Shown here: positions 18,163 to 26,855 of the stretch, one piece after another | How positions within the stretch are numbered: the first letter of the stretch is position 1 | Layout of the letters: every line of letters begins with the position of its first letter | Notes under the pieces: model-generated | Database searches by the model: none | Seen by the model: the letters and a program-made list of their open reading frames with translations, nothing else | Told to the model about the DNA's origin: nothing | Assembly: GCA_004212075.1 (NCBI GenBank) | Contig: RXIF01000006.1 | Span: 62,001-126,000 of the forward strand | Reading direction: 5' to 3' | Source of the DNA: Candidatus Methanoliparum thermophilum | GTDB lineage: Archaea; Halobacteriota; Methanoliparia; Methanoliparales; Methanoliparaceae | Length of the DNA stretch: 64,000 nt | Made by a program: the position numbers and the translations under genes

Positions 18163-18570
18163 TTAGATAGATACGGAGAATATATACTGTGTTGTTGTAG
18201 GCAACATTTTTCGTAGATTAGCGACATCGTTGGCATATAATATAATCTCGTCATCCTTTTCGTAATAGTATCCTTCTCCCAGTATTCTTTTTACAATATC
18301 ACAATTTATCTTGCCGACAACCCGTCCAGCACCTCTTCCATAATCCGAATTCATCTCTATATAAATCGGCAAGAATAATCGGTCATAATCTTCTTTAGGC
18401 AGAATCTCCGCAATCTTATCAAGTTCCTTCTTTTTAAATACATGTAGCGATCCATCCCTTCCTCGCACCATCGGTCGATTCTCTGACAAAAGAGATGATA
18501 AAGTCTTTCTTTCTTTCGGAATGTGACTATTTAGAGACTCTACCATCTTTCTAAATGTCCTTTCTTTCAT
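18163..18570 (-). CDS. UPF0216 (DUF61) family protein
   Basis: This 135-residue archaeal protein has the family pattern NSHIPKERKTLSSLL, then VRGRDGSLHVFKKKEL and LPIYIEMNSDYGRGAGRVVG. No function is known for UPF0216. Its start overlaps the end of the upstream regulator gene by 20 bases, indicating an operon with the two HTH genes upstream. Confidence 0.8.
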   Translation of the reverse strand: MKERTFRKMVESLNSHIPKERKTLSSLLSENRPMVRGRDGSLHVFKKKELDKIAEILPKEDYDRLFLPIYIEMNSDYGRGAGRVVGKINCDIVKRILGEGYYYEKDDEIILYANDVANLRKMLPTTTQYIFSVSI

Positions 18571-19351
18571 AGATCACACACTCTACTTTATATTTCAAGT
18601 TTCTTTTATTTAATTCTTTTATTATGTTTATAATATTATCGTTCGTACATACAAACAAGGTTTCTAATCCATGCTCTGCTGCATCGCATACAGATGCAAT
18701 CGACCCAAAAAAAGAGTTTATGTTAGCATTGATCTTTTTTAGAGATACGTAAGATTCTAAATCGTAAGCAGAGATAAAATCTTTATCTTTCACAAAATTC
18801 TCCAATTTTTTGTAATCTACTCTTCGGCTTCCACCATCTTTGATGCTTGGCACCTGGAGTATGGTTACCTCTTTAATATCCATCTTAATTATACCTTTTA
18901 TCTCGCTTATTCCAACATCTTCTCCATTTAAAGCATAACAGACAGCCACCCCCGTAGCTCCACCATCTACATCCCTTCCTGCATAGAGCATCCCTTTTTT
19001 CATATATAACCCTACTTTATCTCCTTTTTTGATATCGTACGAAGCAATTGCTGGAGATATAGCGATGGTTTTGACTATGTTATCTAGTATCTCTTTCGTA
19101 TATGCTTTAAGATCGTTTAAACTGGATATTATATAATCCGTTCCTTCTTTTGTTATCTTGTATCTTCCTTTAGATGGAGAATAGATCAACCCCTCTTTTA
19201 TCATCTCTTTGATATACTCAGAGACCGCCTGGGGTGTTATCTCTAATTTTTCAGATATGTCTTTCTGTCTTACGTTTGGTTGATTGGCAGCTATTTCGAC
19301 CAAGATTTGAAATTTAGTACTATTTTTTTTATTTTTCAGCAATATAGGCAT
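18551..19351 (-). CDS. Winged helix-turn-helix transcriptional regulator with C-terminal sensor-like domain
   Basis: Residues 10-70 form a MarR-like winged helix (QILVEIAANQPNVRQKDISEKLEITPQAVSEYIKEMIKEGLI). The remaining 190 residues form a conserved archaeal domain with KVGLYMKKGMLYAGRDVDGGATG. The protein likely binds DNA and senses an unknown ligand. The gene overlaps its upstream neighbour by 23 bases and DUF61 downstream by 20, so all three are probably translated from one message. Confidence 0.75.
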   Translation of the reverse strand: MPILLKNKKNSTKFQILVEIAANQPNVRQKDISEKLEITPQAVSEYIKEMIKEGLIYSPSKGRYKITKEGTDYIISSLNDLKAYTKEILDNIVKTIAISPAIASYDIKKGDKVGLYMKKGMLYAGRDVDGGATGVAVCYALNGEDVGISEIKGIIKMDIKEVTILQVPSIKDGGSRRVDYKKLENFVKDKDFISAYDLESYVSLKKINANINSFFGSIASVCDAAEHGLETLFVCTNDNIINIIKELNKRNLKYKVECVIYERKDI

Positions 19352-19850
19352 TTTTTATCATCACCACGTCTTGTCCTCTCAAATCTAACAACAATGATCT
19401 TTTCAACAAACCTTTTAGAAAATATAATGGATAATCCAGTTCTCTACAGATCTCATTGATCGATTTTTTATCCTTACTTATCTTTTTTATTACCTCTGTC
19501 TCATACTCTTCAAACGTCTCATCATCCATAATCGCTATATCTATAATCTCGGCTAGATCACTGAAATTTGATTGAAAATCAGCTTTTATTTTAGAGTATA
19601 TTGCTGTATATTCCATTTCAGGCTTTTCTCCTCTTTCAGGTGTTCTCCATCGACCTGATATCAGATTTCCCGCCTTGAGTAACTCTATACTCTTATTTAT
19701 ATCCATCCTTATTATCTCTTCCAACTCTTTTTCAGTCTTCCATCCTCTCAAGAGCTCATTATAGACTGATCTATGTAGAGCAGAATTGAATATATACAAT
19801 ATTGGAACGAGATCTGTTGGATTAGAAATGATTTTTACTCTTTGATTCAT
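19329..19850 (-). CDS. ArsR-like winged-helix regulator
   Basis: The 173-residue protein has LHRSVYNELLRGWKTEKELEEIIRMDINKSIELLKAGNLISGRWR, an HTH with a following wing, and a second helix-rich region (KSINEICRELDYPLYFLKGLLKRSLL) that looks like another HTH. It contains no metal-binding cysteines. It heads a three-gene overlapping unit. DNA binding is likely; targets are unknown. Confidence 0.65.
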   Translation of the reverse strand: MNQRVKIISNPTDLVPILYIFNSALHRSVYNELLRGWKTEKELEEIIRMDINKSIELLKAGNLISGRWRTPERGEKPEMEYTAIYSKIKADFQSNFSDLAEIIDIAIMDDETFEEYETEVIKKISKDKKSINEICRELDYPLYFLKGLLKRSLLLDLRGQDVVMIKNAYIAEK

Positions 19851-19937
19851 ATAATCACCAACAAAGAATAATCCATTAATATAACGTTCTTATGATATAA
19901 AGATATAGTTTTTAAATCAAATAATAAGGTTAAATAT

Positions 19938-19979
19938 TACGAATCAAAGATTCGTAGCTCACAAATCGAAGATTTGTGA
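19938..19979. repeat. Two adjacent small palindromes of the form AATC-N3-GATT
   Basis: TACGAATC-AAA-GATTCGTA at 19938-19956 is followed at once by TCACAAATC-GAA-GATTTGTGA at 19959-19979. The second contains the stop codon of the UPF0200 gene. A related CAAATC-TTT-GATTTG lies at 23360-23374 near the DUF1614 start. They may end transcripts or belong to a small repeat family. Confidence 0.55.
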
Positions 19980-20552
19980 TATCTCTTTTACTTTATATTT
20001 CAAATCGGTTAAAGAAGAATCGTTTATTATTACAATATCTGCATCTTTCATAACTTTTTCTAAGCCCCATCCTATCTCACGCCGGTCTCTCTCATCCAAA
20101 TCTTCGGATGCATCTTCTCTTCCTCTCTTCAAGATGCGTTCGAATCGTGTATTCTTGTCTGCGGTTACGTTAATCAACACGAACTTATCCGTCAGAGACC
20201 GGAATAATTCCACCTCTTCTATATTTCTGATACCTTCGATCAATATATATCTTAGGTTATCTCCCTTCTCGTCGATTATTTTTTCGATCTCAGGAATACA
20301 TCTTTTAGCAATGGTATTCATTCCCTCTTTTTTCCTTAAATAATCGGCATATTTTCCAATATCACAAACCCTTTGATTCGTAATATTTTCTAAATCGTCC
20401 ATCTTCTGAAACTCTTTTCTTATAACATCACCCATATTTATAGATGGAATACCCATCTCTTTAATAAAGTTGGCTACCTCTGTCTTTCCTGATGCAGGCA
20501 ATCCTGTTATCCCAATTATCACAAAACCTTGTTTCTTTTTCATAAGTCTCAT
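19959..20552 (-). CDS. UPF0200 family nucleotide kinase-like protein
   Basis: A P-loop at the N-terminus (GLPASGKTEV, residues 16-25), an INMGDVIRKE segment and RFERILKRGREDASEDLDERDRRE give the pattern of the archaeal UPF0200 kinases, related to dephospho-CoA and adenylate kinases. The length of 197 residues is usual. The exact nucleotide or coenzyme substrate is not known. The start could also be Met4. Confidence 0.8.
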   Translation of the reverse strand: MRLMKKKQGFVIIGITGLPASGKTEVANFIKEMGIPSINMGDVIRKEFQKMDDLENITNQRVCDIGKYADYLRKKEGMNTIAKRCIPEIEKIIDEKGDNLRYILIEGIRNIEEVELFRSLTDKFVLINVTADKNTRFERILKRGREDASEDLDERDRREIGWGLEKVMKDADIVIINDSSLTDLKYKVKEISQIFDL

Positions 20553-20799
20553 ATAATCTTAATCAAGATAATAATCTCAATTATTATATATTTTTTGTAT
20601 ATAAAAACTATTAAAACTACTCTCTAATTGGGATCTCTCAAATATTTTGGGTTTAGATTATTTTTAATATTTATAAAATTTTATAATCTTACGTATAATA
20701 AGCAAATCTTAATATGCCAATAAAACTTTGTGAAGATCAAAATGTTTTTATACAGAATGTAATATAAACAATCAACTTTAACAGGAGGGAAGAAAATAA

Positions 20800-20946
20800 A
20801 TGGTACGGTTTCCTGAAGCAGATGCGAGGCTATTCAATAAAAAAATTTGTATGAGATGCAATGCAAATAATCCACTAAAAGCAAAACGATGCAGAAAGTG
20901 TGGATACGATAAACTGAGAAAGAAGTCTAAAGAAAGAAGAGCTTAG
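20800..20946 (+). CDS. rpl40e: Large ribosomal subunit protein eL40
   Basis: This 48-residue protein, [20 protein letters not shown] and then [20 protein letters not shown], matches archaeal eL40: the [10 protein letters not shown] motif and a four-cysteine zinc ribbon (C-x2-C, C-x2-C). AGGAGGG lies ten bases before the ATG, and a TTTTTATA box lies about 50 bases upstream. Pth2 and TruD follow, so this may be the first gene of a translation-related operon. Confidence 0.95.
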   Translation: MVRFPEADARLFNKKICMRCNANNPLKAKRCRKCGYDKLRKKSKERRA

Positions 20947-20964
20947 TTCATTGTTCTTTGTTAA

Positions 20965-21309
20965 ATGGAATATAAACAGACTATAATAATCAGAACGGAT
21001 TTAAAATTATCAAAAGGAAAAATTGCAGTACAGGTTGCACATGCTGCAGTCTCCTCTTTTCTAAAAGCTAAGTTTACAGTAAGACGGCAATGGATTAAAA
21101 GTGGACAGAAAAAGATAGTCCTTAAAGTGTCATCGATAGAAGAGCTATTGAATCTTAAAGAGATTGCTGAAGGATACAAACTACCTTGTTCCCTTATACA
21201 AGATGCAGGATTGACAGAGATTCCACCAGGCACGATTACAGCTTTAGGCATAGGACCAAGTAGATCCTCTATTATAGATAAAGTTACTGGTCATTTAAGG
21301 ATGCTATGA
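20965..21309 (+). CDS. pth2: Peptidyl-tRNA hydrolase, archaeal type
   Basis: The 114-residue enzyme frees tRNA from prematurely released peptidyl-tRNA. It shows the Pth2 pattern: TDLKLSKGKIAVQVAHAAV near the start, WIKSGQKKIVLKV, IQDAGLTEIPPGTITALGIGP and the final KVTGHLRML. The lysine and aspartate of the Pth2 active site are present. It overlaps truD by four bases (ATGA), a sign of translational coupling. Confidence 0.95.
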   Translation: MEYKQTIIIRTDLKLSKGKIAVQVAHAAVSSFLKAKFTVRRQWIKSGQKKIVLKVSSIEELLNLKEIAEGYKLPCSLIQDAGLTEIPPGTITALGIGPSRSSIIDKVTGHLRML

Positions 21310-22598
21310 TCCCAACACCATACAGTATAGAGAAAGAGGTCGGTATAGACTATTATCTAACGGATACGAAAGGTATCGGTGGTAGGATAAAGACCGTACC
21401 TAACGATTTTGTAGTCGAGGAGATATACGATCCAGAGAAGATTTTAAAGATTGTATCAAACAGAATAAACAAGATTTATTCTATAATTTTAGTAAAAAAG
21501 TTAAACTGGGATACTCATACGTTGGTGAGAGAGATCGCACGCCGATTAGGAATAAGTAAAAAGAGAATAGGCTTTTCTGGGACTAAGGATAAGAATGCGT
21601 TATCCATACAACTTATGAGTTGTGATGTTACAAAAGAGAGTATAGAAAAAATCAAGATAAAAGATGCGGATATAAAATTTGTCGGTTATTCAACCAGCCC
21701 GGTAAAGTTAGGTAACCATATTGCGAATCGATTCAAGATAACGATAAGAGATATTAACCACGAATCGGATATATGTGATACAGTAGCAGAGATCGAAAGA
21801 GAGGTAGACGATAAAGGTGGTTTTCCAAATTTTTTTGGTATGCAGAGGTTCGGTACGATACGCCCGATCTCTCATAAAATTGGAGAAAAAATACTTAAAA
21901 GAGATTTTAAAGGAGCAGTACTGACTTATTTATCTTATGAAAACAATTACGAACCGGAAGATACAAGATATGCAAGAAGATACGCAAAAGAAGAAGATTT
22001 TAAGAATGCCTTGAGATATTTTCCACATCATCTGCGATACGAAAGAGCACTGGCAAACCATCTTGTAAGATATCCTGAAGATTATATAGGTGCGTTGAGA
22101 GATATACAGTTAGGCGTACGGATGATGTTTATACATGCATACCAGTCTTATTTGTTCAACAAGATCGTGAGCAAGCGTATAGAAGAAGGGATATTTAACA
22201 GGGTTATAGAAGGAGATTATGTATATTTCAAAAATGGTGGCATAGACAAAGTTAATCTGAATAAAGTAAAATTATACGAAAATTTGATAGATAAAGGAAG
22301 ATCAAGCATTACTGCTCCATTAATAGGGTATAATAGCGTTCTGAACGATTTCGAACTTAAAGTGATAGAGGAGTCGGAAGAAATTAAAGGAGAAGATTTG
22401 ATAAGATCGTTTAAGATAAAAGAATTGCCAGAATTATCTTCAAAAGGGATAAGGCGTCCTATATCTATAAAAGCTCATATAACTTCCAGTAAAATAGATG
22501 ATGCTCTATCACTAAACTTTTTGTTGGATAAAGGAAGCTATGCAACGTCTATATTGAGAGAGATAATGAAAGAAGATCCATTAAAGGCTAATTTTTAA
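21306..22598 (+). CDS. truD: tRNA pseudouridine(13) synthase TruD
   Basis: The 430-residue protein contains the catalytic-aspartate motif GFSGTKDKNALSIQ (near residue 97), the FPNFFGMQRFGTIRPISHKIG segment, and the inserted domain typical of TruD. It makes pseudouridine at tRNA position 13. Archaeal members are of this length. Its ATG overlaps the pth2 stop, and its 3' end converges on the DUF1614 gene. Confidence 0.95.
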   Translation: MIPTPYSIEKEVGIDYYLTDTKGIGGRIKTVPNDFVVEEIYDPEKILKIVSNRINKIYSIILVKKLNWDTHTLVREIARRLGISKKRIGFSGTKDKNALSIQLMSCDVTKESIEKIKIKDADIKFVGYSTSPVKLGNHIANRFKITIRDINHESDICDTVAEIEREVDDKGGFPNFFGMQRFGTIRPISHKIGEKILKRDFKGAVLTYLSYENNYEPEDTRYARRYAKEEDFKNALRYFPHHLRYERALANHLVRYPEDYIGALRDIQLGVRMMFIHAYQSYLFNKIVSKRIEEGIFNRVIEGDYVYFKNGGIDKVNLNKVKLYENLIDKGRSSITAPLIGYNSVLNDFELKVIEESEEIKGEDLIRSFKIKELPELSSKGIRRPISIKAHITSSKIDDALSLNFLLDKGSYATSILREIMKEDPLKANF

Positions 22599-23362
22599 AT
22601 CATAAACAAGACGGATACGATCGCTGATATCACACCGGTTATAAAAATTCCGTCAAAAGATCCTGCACCACCTATACTGATCATCGGTGCTCCTATCTTT
22701 CGGACCTTTTTTAAATTAAGGATATCCGCCCCTATTAATACGCCTAAAACCCCAGAACTGAAAGATATTCTTCCTAAAAGATCTAATGGGCAATTTAATA
22801 TATAAGATAAAACCAAGGCTGTTAAGACGGTAACGGTCGGTGGAAGAAAGATCGGCAGTGTTATGCCTATATCTACGATCTTTGCAAATCTGTTAGATAC
22901 TACGGTAACAACCAGTAACGTTATCAATAAAGTCGTTATAAATTCTAATCGAATATTGGGATAATTCATCAAGGAAGAGATTATAAAGTAGAGAGATACT
23001 CCTGCAGGTATAACAGCACCGCCAAGATTCATGCATACGACTGTCTTCTGGTTTACAGCCGGTATTTTAAACCTGACACCAAAAAAAGATACTTCTCGCT
23101 CTAAATAATAATTTTCTGGATTGTTATACTCTTTTAAAGGGATGTTTATCGCGCTACCTATCGTTATTGCCATAAATAATAAGAACAACTCTACCAAGCC
23201 AATGTCTAGTGCCGTTCCGATGCTCAATGCTGTAAAAAAGAAGAGATAGATCAATATCGGGGCGAAAATTAGGAGTATAATCAATAGAAGTATCAAGATT
23301 AATGGAAACGGATAAAATATCGGTCCTCTTCGATTTGTCATATTGTCATAAAACCTCCTCAA
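22595..23362 (-). CDS. DUF1614 membrane protein
   Basis: The product is a 255-residue membrane protein with about seven hydrophobic segments and conserved polar patches typical of DUF1614: VCMNLGGAVIPAGVSLYF, LPPTVTVLTALVL and ISIGGAGSFDGIFITGVISA. The glycine/aspartate patch near the C-terminus could line a substrate path. Function is unknown. The start could be Met1 (23362) or Met8. A CAAATC-TTT-GATTTG palindrome straddles the 5' end. Confidence 0.75.
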   Translation of the reverse strand: MRRFYDNMTNRRGPIFYPFPLILILLLIILLIFAPILIYLFFFTALSIGTALDIGLVELFLLFMAITIGSAINIPLKEYNNPENYYLEREVSFFGVRFKIPAVNQKTVVCMNLGGAVIPAGVSLYFIISSLMNYPNIRLEFITTLLITLLVVTVVSNRFAKIVDIGITLPIFLPPTVTVLTALVLSYILNCPLDLLGRISFSSGVLGVLIGADILNLKKVRKIGAPMISIGGAGSFDGIFITGVISAIVSVLFMI

Positions 23363-23386
23363 ATCTTTGATTTGTCATAAACCTTT

Positions 23387-24079
23387 TTATAAGCATATTC
23401 TTGTTCCTATCTCTTCTCCATTTACGGCTCTCAATATATTTTTAGGATCTCTTCCATCTATGATGTACGTCTTTATATTGGATCGTTCTATCACTTTTAT
23501 AGCAAGTATATCGAGTATCATGTTCAACCCGGCATCCATCTTTGCCTCTCCTATTATCCTCATCAGATCGTTTGTAGTCAAAGAATCGATCTTTTTTGCA
23601 TCCTTGTATCTATTAGGGTCTTTATCATAGACTCCATCTACCGATGTTGCATTTATAAACATATCAGCAGAGACGTATTCGGCAAGGATTGCACCCACAG
23701 CATCGGTCGTATGCCCCGGTTCTGTACCTCCCATGACGACTATATCTTTGAACGTTGAAAAATTTTTTGCATCTTTGAAATTGAGAGCAACATCGTTATA
23801 TACGCTTTCTTCTGGTAAGGCGGAGATTAAAAGTTTGGCGTTTATTCTTGTCAGGTCGATCCCTATATAATCAGCTTCAGAATTGTTTAATCCGAGATCT
23901 TTTGCCACTTTTATGTATCTTCTTGCTATGTGTCCTCCGCCAACGACTATGAATACCTTGTTATCTTTAGAGATCTCGTATATAACGTCTGTATATCTTT
24001 TTATCCTTTCTGATGATAGATCGTTGATGAGTATCGATCCGCCTATCGAGATCACTATCTTCATCTTTTTTCTGCTCAT
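23387..24079 (-). CDS. pyrH: Uridylate kinase (UMP kinase), archaeal type
   Basis: The 230-residue amino-acid-kinase-fold enzyme converts UMP to UDP. Visible motifs are ISIGGSIL at the N-terminus, VVGGGHIARRYI (the nucleotide glycine loop), IGIDLTRINAKLLI, GGTEPGHTTDAVGAILAE and ATSVDGVYDKDPNRYKDA. These match archaeal PyrH. It stands 24 bases upstream of the DUF1614 gene on the same strand. Confidence 0.93.
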   Translation of the reverse strand: MSRKKMKIVISIGGSILINDLSSERIKRYTDVIYEISKDNKVFIVVGGGHIARRYIKVAKDLGLNNSEADYIGIDLTRINAKLLISALPEESVYNDVALNFKDAKNFSTFKDIVVMGGTEPGHTTDAVGAILAEYVSADMFINATSVDGVYDKDPNRYKDAKKIDSLTTNDLMRIIGEAKMDAGLNMILDILAIKVIERSNIKTYIIDGRDPKNILRAVNGEEIGTRICL

Positions 24080-24230
24080 CTATTGAATAACCCTCTTGTT
24101 ATAAAAAGTATTCTTTCTCTTATCGATTGTTATATTAATAAATAAAGTTTTATATTATAAGTTGATGTTGTTCAATTCATTGAAACTTGATATTTATTTG
24201 AATTACGTATGCTCTTAATGGAGGATCAAA

Positions 24231-25394
24231 ATGCAAAGGGTATATATGGATCATTCTGCAACGACACCTGTCGATCCAGAGGTACTTCAGGCGATGCTTC
24301 CATATTTCAGTGAGAGATATGGGAGTGCTTCTTCTCTGCATACACATGGAAGAGAGGGGAGGGATGCGGTAGAGGATGCTCGAAGAAAAGTCTCATCTCT
24401 GATCGGTGCAAAGGAGGAAGAAATATTTTTTACGAGTGGAGGAACGGAATCGAATAATTTGGCCATAATTGGGACGGCAAGAAAGAAGAGGAAAGGGAGG
24501 ATAATAACGAGCTCTATTGAGCATCCCTCTGTTCTTGAACCATGCAGATATCTTGAAAGAGAGGGATTTGAGATAATTCGTTTGGGTGTCGATAAATACG
24601 GGATGATAGATCCATCTGAGATAGAGAATAGCATCACTAAAGATACTATCTTAATAACGGTGATGCATGCTAACAATGAGATAGGTACTATTGAGGATAT
24701 CAGAGAAATCGGAGAGATAGCGTCTAATAAAAATATTCCATTTCACACAGACGCAGTCCAATCCTTTGGGAAGATTCCTATCGATGTGGAGGATACGAAT
24801 ATAGATATGTTGTCTATATCCTCACATAAGATATACGGGCCGAAGGGAGTAGGAGCAATTTACATAAGAGAAGGAACAGATCTTGATCCGATTATCTTCG
24901 GTGGAGGGCATGAAAAAGGAATCAGAAGTGGGACAGAGAACGTCCCTGGGATTGTCGGTCTTGGAAAAGCGTGTGAGATTGCAAAAATGAGGATGAAAAA
25001 GGATACAAAAATGCTGGAGAAAATGAGAGACATATTGATAGATGGAATATCTAAGAACATACCTGAATCTTATCTAAATGGGCATCCGAGAAAGAGGCTT
25101 CCAAATAATGTTAATTTTAGATTTTCCGGTGTTTTGGGTGAATCTTTGGTCAAAGCCCTGGACAAGCATGGTATATCTGCGTCTGTGGCTTCGGCATGCT
25201 CCTCTGGAAATCCTGATGCTTCTCATGTTCTATTAGCGATCGGATTAGATATGGAGGAGGCACGATCATCGATCAGATTGACAATCGGAAGAGAAAACAA
25301 CAAAAAAGATATCAAGTACGTTCTGGACATACTTCCCCGCATCATCGAAGAACTGAGATTAACTTCTCCATCATGGAACAAGGGATGCTGGTAA
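24231..25394 (+). CDS. Cysteine desulfurase (NifS/IscS family)
   Basis: The 387-residue PLP enzyme opens with YMDHSATTPVDPEVL. The PLP lysine is in SISSHKIYGPKGVGAIYI (near residue 197) and the persulfide cysteine in SVASACSSGNPDASHVLLAIG (near 324). It takes sulfur from cysteine for Fe-S clusters or thiolation. AATGGAGGATC gives a strong ribosome-binding site. No IscU gene follows; a NifU-like scaffold lies at 39959. GC content is somewhat above the local mean. Confidence 0.93.
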   Translation: MQRVYMDHSATTPVDPEVLQAMLPYFSERYGSASSLHTHGREGRDAVEDARRKVSSLIGAKEEEIFFTSGGTESNNLAIIGTARKKRKGRIITSSIEHPSVLEPCRYLEREGFEIIRLGVDKYGMIDPSEIENSITKDTILITVMHANNEIGTIEDIREIGEIASNKNIPFHTDAVQSFGKIPIDVEDTNIDMLSISSHKIYGPKGVGAIYIREGTDLDPIIFGGGHEKGIRSGTENVPGIVGLGKACEIAKMRMKKDTKMLEKMRDILIDGISKNIPESYLNGHPRKRLPNNVNFRFSGVLGESLVKALDKHGISASVASACSSGNPDASHVLLAIGLDMEEARSSIRLTIGRENNKKDIKYVLDILPRIIEELRLTSPSWNKGCW

Positions 25395-25646
25395 ATGCTC
25401 AAAATGTCTTTGATCCTGATATTCTTTGGAACTTTCTTCTGTGCCGATGCCATTGCCTCTATGATATATTATGGTGGATATAACATTCCCCAGGTCGGTA
25501 GGGTTATAAGGGTGATATTCGGGTCGATGCTCATCGCATTTGGCATCTCAGATATGTTACTTGAAGATATACCCCTCTATGTCATCGTCTGTTTTTTCTG
25601 TATAATAAGTATTTTATGTGGATATCTCCTCGGGAAAAGTTTTTAG
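25395..25646 (+). CDS. Small membrane protein of unknown function
   Basis: The ATG follows the cysteine desulfurase stop directly. The 83-residue product has three hydrophobic segments: LILIFFGTFFCADAIASMIYY, VIFGSMLIAFGISDMLL and YVIVCFFCIISILCGYLLG. I do not recognise a family. Its last 65 bases run antisense to the ferredoxin gene. The direct coupling to the upstream gene and the membrane pattern favour a real gene. Confidence 0.5.
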   Translation: MLKMSLILIFFGTFFCADAIASMIYYGGYNIPQVGRVIRVIFGSMLIAFGISDMLLEDIPLYVIVCFFCIISILCGYLLGKSF

Positions 25647-25815
25647 ATCGTGAAAGCCTCCCACTTATCGCCTCGACCGGACAGATCTTCTCACATGAGC
25701 CACAACCGATGCATCCCTCTCCGATTTTTAATTCCCCTCCAACGATTGTCAAGTTATCCACAGGACAGACCCCGACACAAGCCCCGCACAATACACATTC
25801 TCCTTCTATCTGCAT
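25582..25815 (-). CDS. Ferredoxin with two [4Fe-4S] clusters, at the end of the lipid operon
   Basis: CVLCGACVGVCPVDNL and CIGCGSCEKICPVEAI are two full C-x2-C-x2-C-x3-C-P motifs. I start at MQIEGEC (25815), six bases after the prenyl synthase stop; a GTG-containing purine stretch precedes it. A start at 25845 would overlap that gene. Three FAD reductases of the geranylgeranyl reductase type are upstream. In Methanosarcina a ferredoxin encoded beside geranylgeranyl reductase is known to support lipid saturation, so this is its likely role. A basic tail of about 25 residues is unusual. Confidence 0.88.
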   Translation of the reverse strand: MQIEGECVLCGACVGVCPVDNLTIVGGELKIGEGCIGCGSCEKICPVEAISGRLSRSKNFSRGDIHIKYLLYRKNRR

Positions 25816-25820
25816 CTCAA

Positions 25821-26831
25821 TCACTTTTCCCTTGTTACAGACCAATCCGCCATCTCCAGGAGAACATCCTTAGCGTCAGATTCTGGAAGAATCTTCAGAT
25901 GGGACTTTGCCCTTCTTTTTATCTCCTCTAACTTATTCTCACAGTATCTGATCGATCCTGTATGATCTAAGATAATCTTTGCCATCTTGACGTCTCCTGG
26001 TCTGGGATCTCCCATCAATAGATGCTTTAAGACCTCTCTGTACTCATCTTGTGCATTCTGCAATGCATGAACTATGTATAACGTCCTCTTCCTTCCTTTT
26101 ATATCTATCCCAACAGTCTTTCCAAGCAATTCCTCTTTTCCAACGATACCCAAAAGATCGTCCTTTATCTGGAACATTACCCCGAAATCTCTACCAAATT
26201 TTGAGAGTTCTTCTATCTCCTTTGCATTCCCTCCCCCAAGTATTGCACCACCTCTTGCGGCTAGCCAGTGCAATGCAGCTGTCTTCTTTTCTATCATCAC
26301 CATATATTCATCTATCGTGACATCGAATCGATTCATAAATGACAGGTCAAGGGCCTCTCCAAAGTAGAGGTCTTTTGCAGCAATAGCAATCGAAACGATC
26401 AGCTCCTTGACCACATCTATCCCATGATGCTCCATCCTGAATTCCGGCAGTGTAGATAGTATATTGAATGCCTCGCTAAGTAGAGCATCCCCAACAGTTA
26501 TCGCAAGAGGAATACCGTATTTTTCATGAACCGTCGGTACATTCCTTCTCTTTGTGTCACCATCTATTATATCATCGTGAATCAGAGATGAGTTGTGAAT
26601 GAGCTCCACACCTAAACCCCACTGCATTGCATCCTCTGGATATCCTCCAAGCGCATCGCAACAAAGTGTCGCTAATATTGGCCTTATCCTCTTTCCTCCT
26701 ATGAGTGGGACGTGCCTTATCGCCTCGTAAAATATCTGTGGCTCTTCATCAGAGAGTTTGGTCTCCAAATAGTGTACCAATCTGTTATCAAATCGCTCTG
26801 AATATCTATTCAATACAAGCTCAAGATCCAT
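25821..26831 (-). CDS. Polyprenyl (geranylgeranyl-type) diphosphate synthase, copy 2
   Basis: The 336-residue trans-prenyl synthase has the first Asp-rich motif SSLIHDDIIDGD with KRRNVPTVHEKYG after it, and the second, FQIKDDLLGIVG. It condenses isopentenyl diphosphate for archaeal lipid chains. The residue five before the first motif is Ser, small rather than aromatic, so the product should be C20 or longer. A 199-base stretch (26059-26257) is nearly identical to copy 1 at 30679-30877, while the rest has diverged. Leu-Gly-Lys-Thr-Val near the second motif resembles the family's final Lys region. Confidence 0.9.
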   Translation of the reverse strand: MDLELVLNRYSERFDNRLVHYLETKLSDEEPQIFYEAIRHVPLIGGKRIRPILATLCCDALGGYPEDAMQWGLGVELIHNSSLIHDDIIDGDTKRRNVPTVHEKYGIPLAITVGDALLSEAFNILSTLPEFRMEHHGIDVVKELIVSIAIAAKDLYFGEALDLSFMNRFDVTIDEYMVMIEKKTAALHWLAARGGAILGGGNAKEIEELSKFGRDFGVMFQIKDDLLGIVGKEELLGKTVGIDIKGRKRTLYIVHALQNAQDEYREVLKHLLMGDPRPGDVKMAKIILDHTGSIRYCENKLEEIKRRAKSHLKILPESDAKDVLLEMADWSVTREK

Positions 26832-26855
26832 AAAAATCCTTATCCTTAAGAACTA

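Noticed and set aside
24287-24676. 129-codon frame opposite the cysteine desulfurase gene
   Set aside because: Antisense shadow; the sense protein has all catalytic residues.
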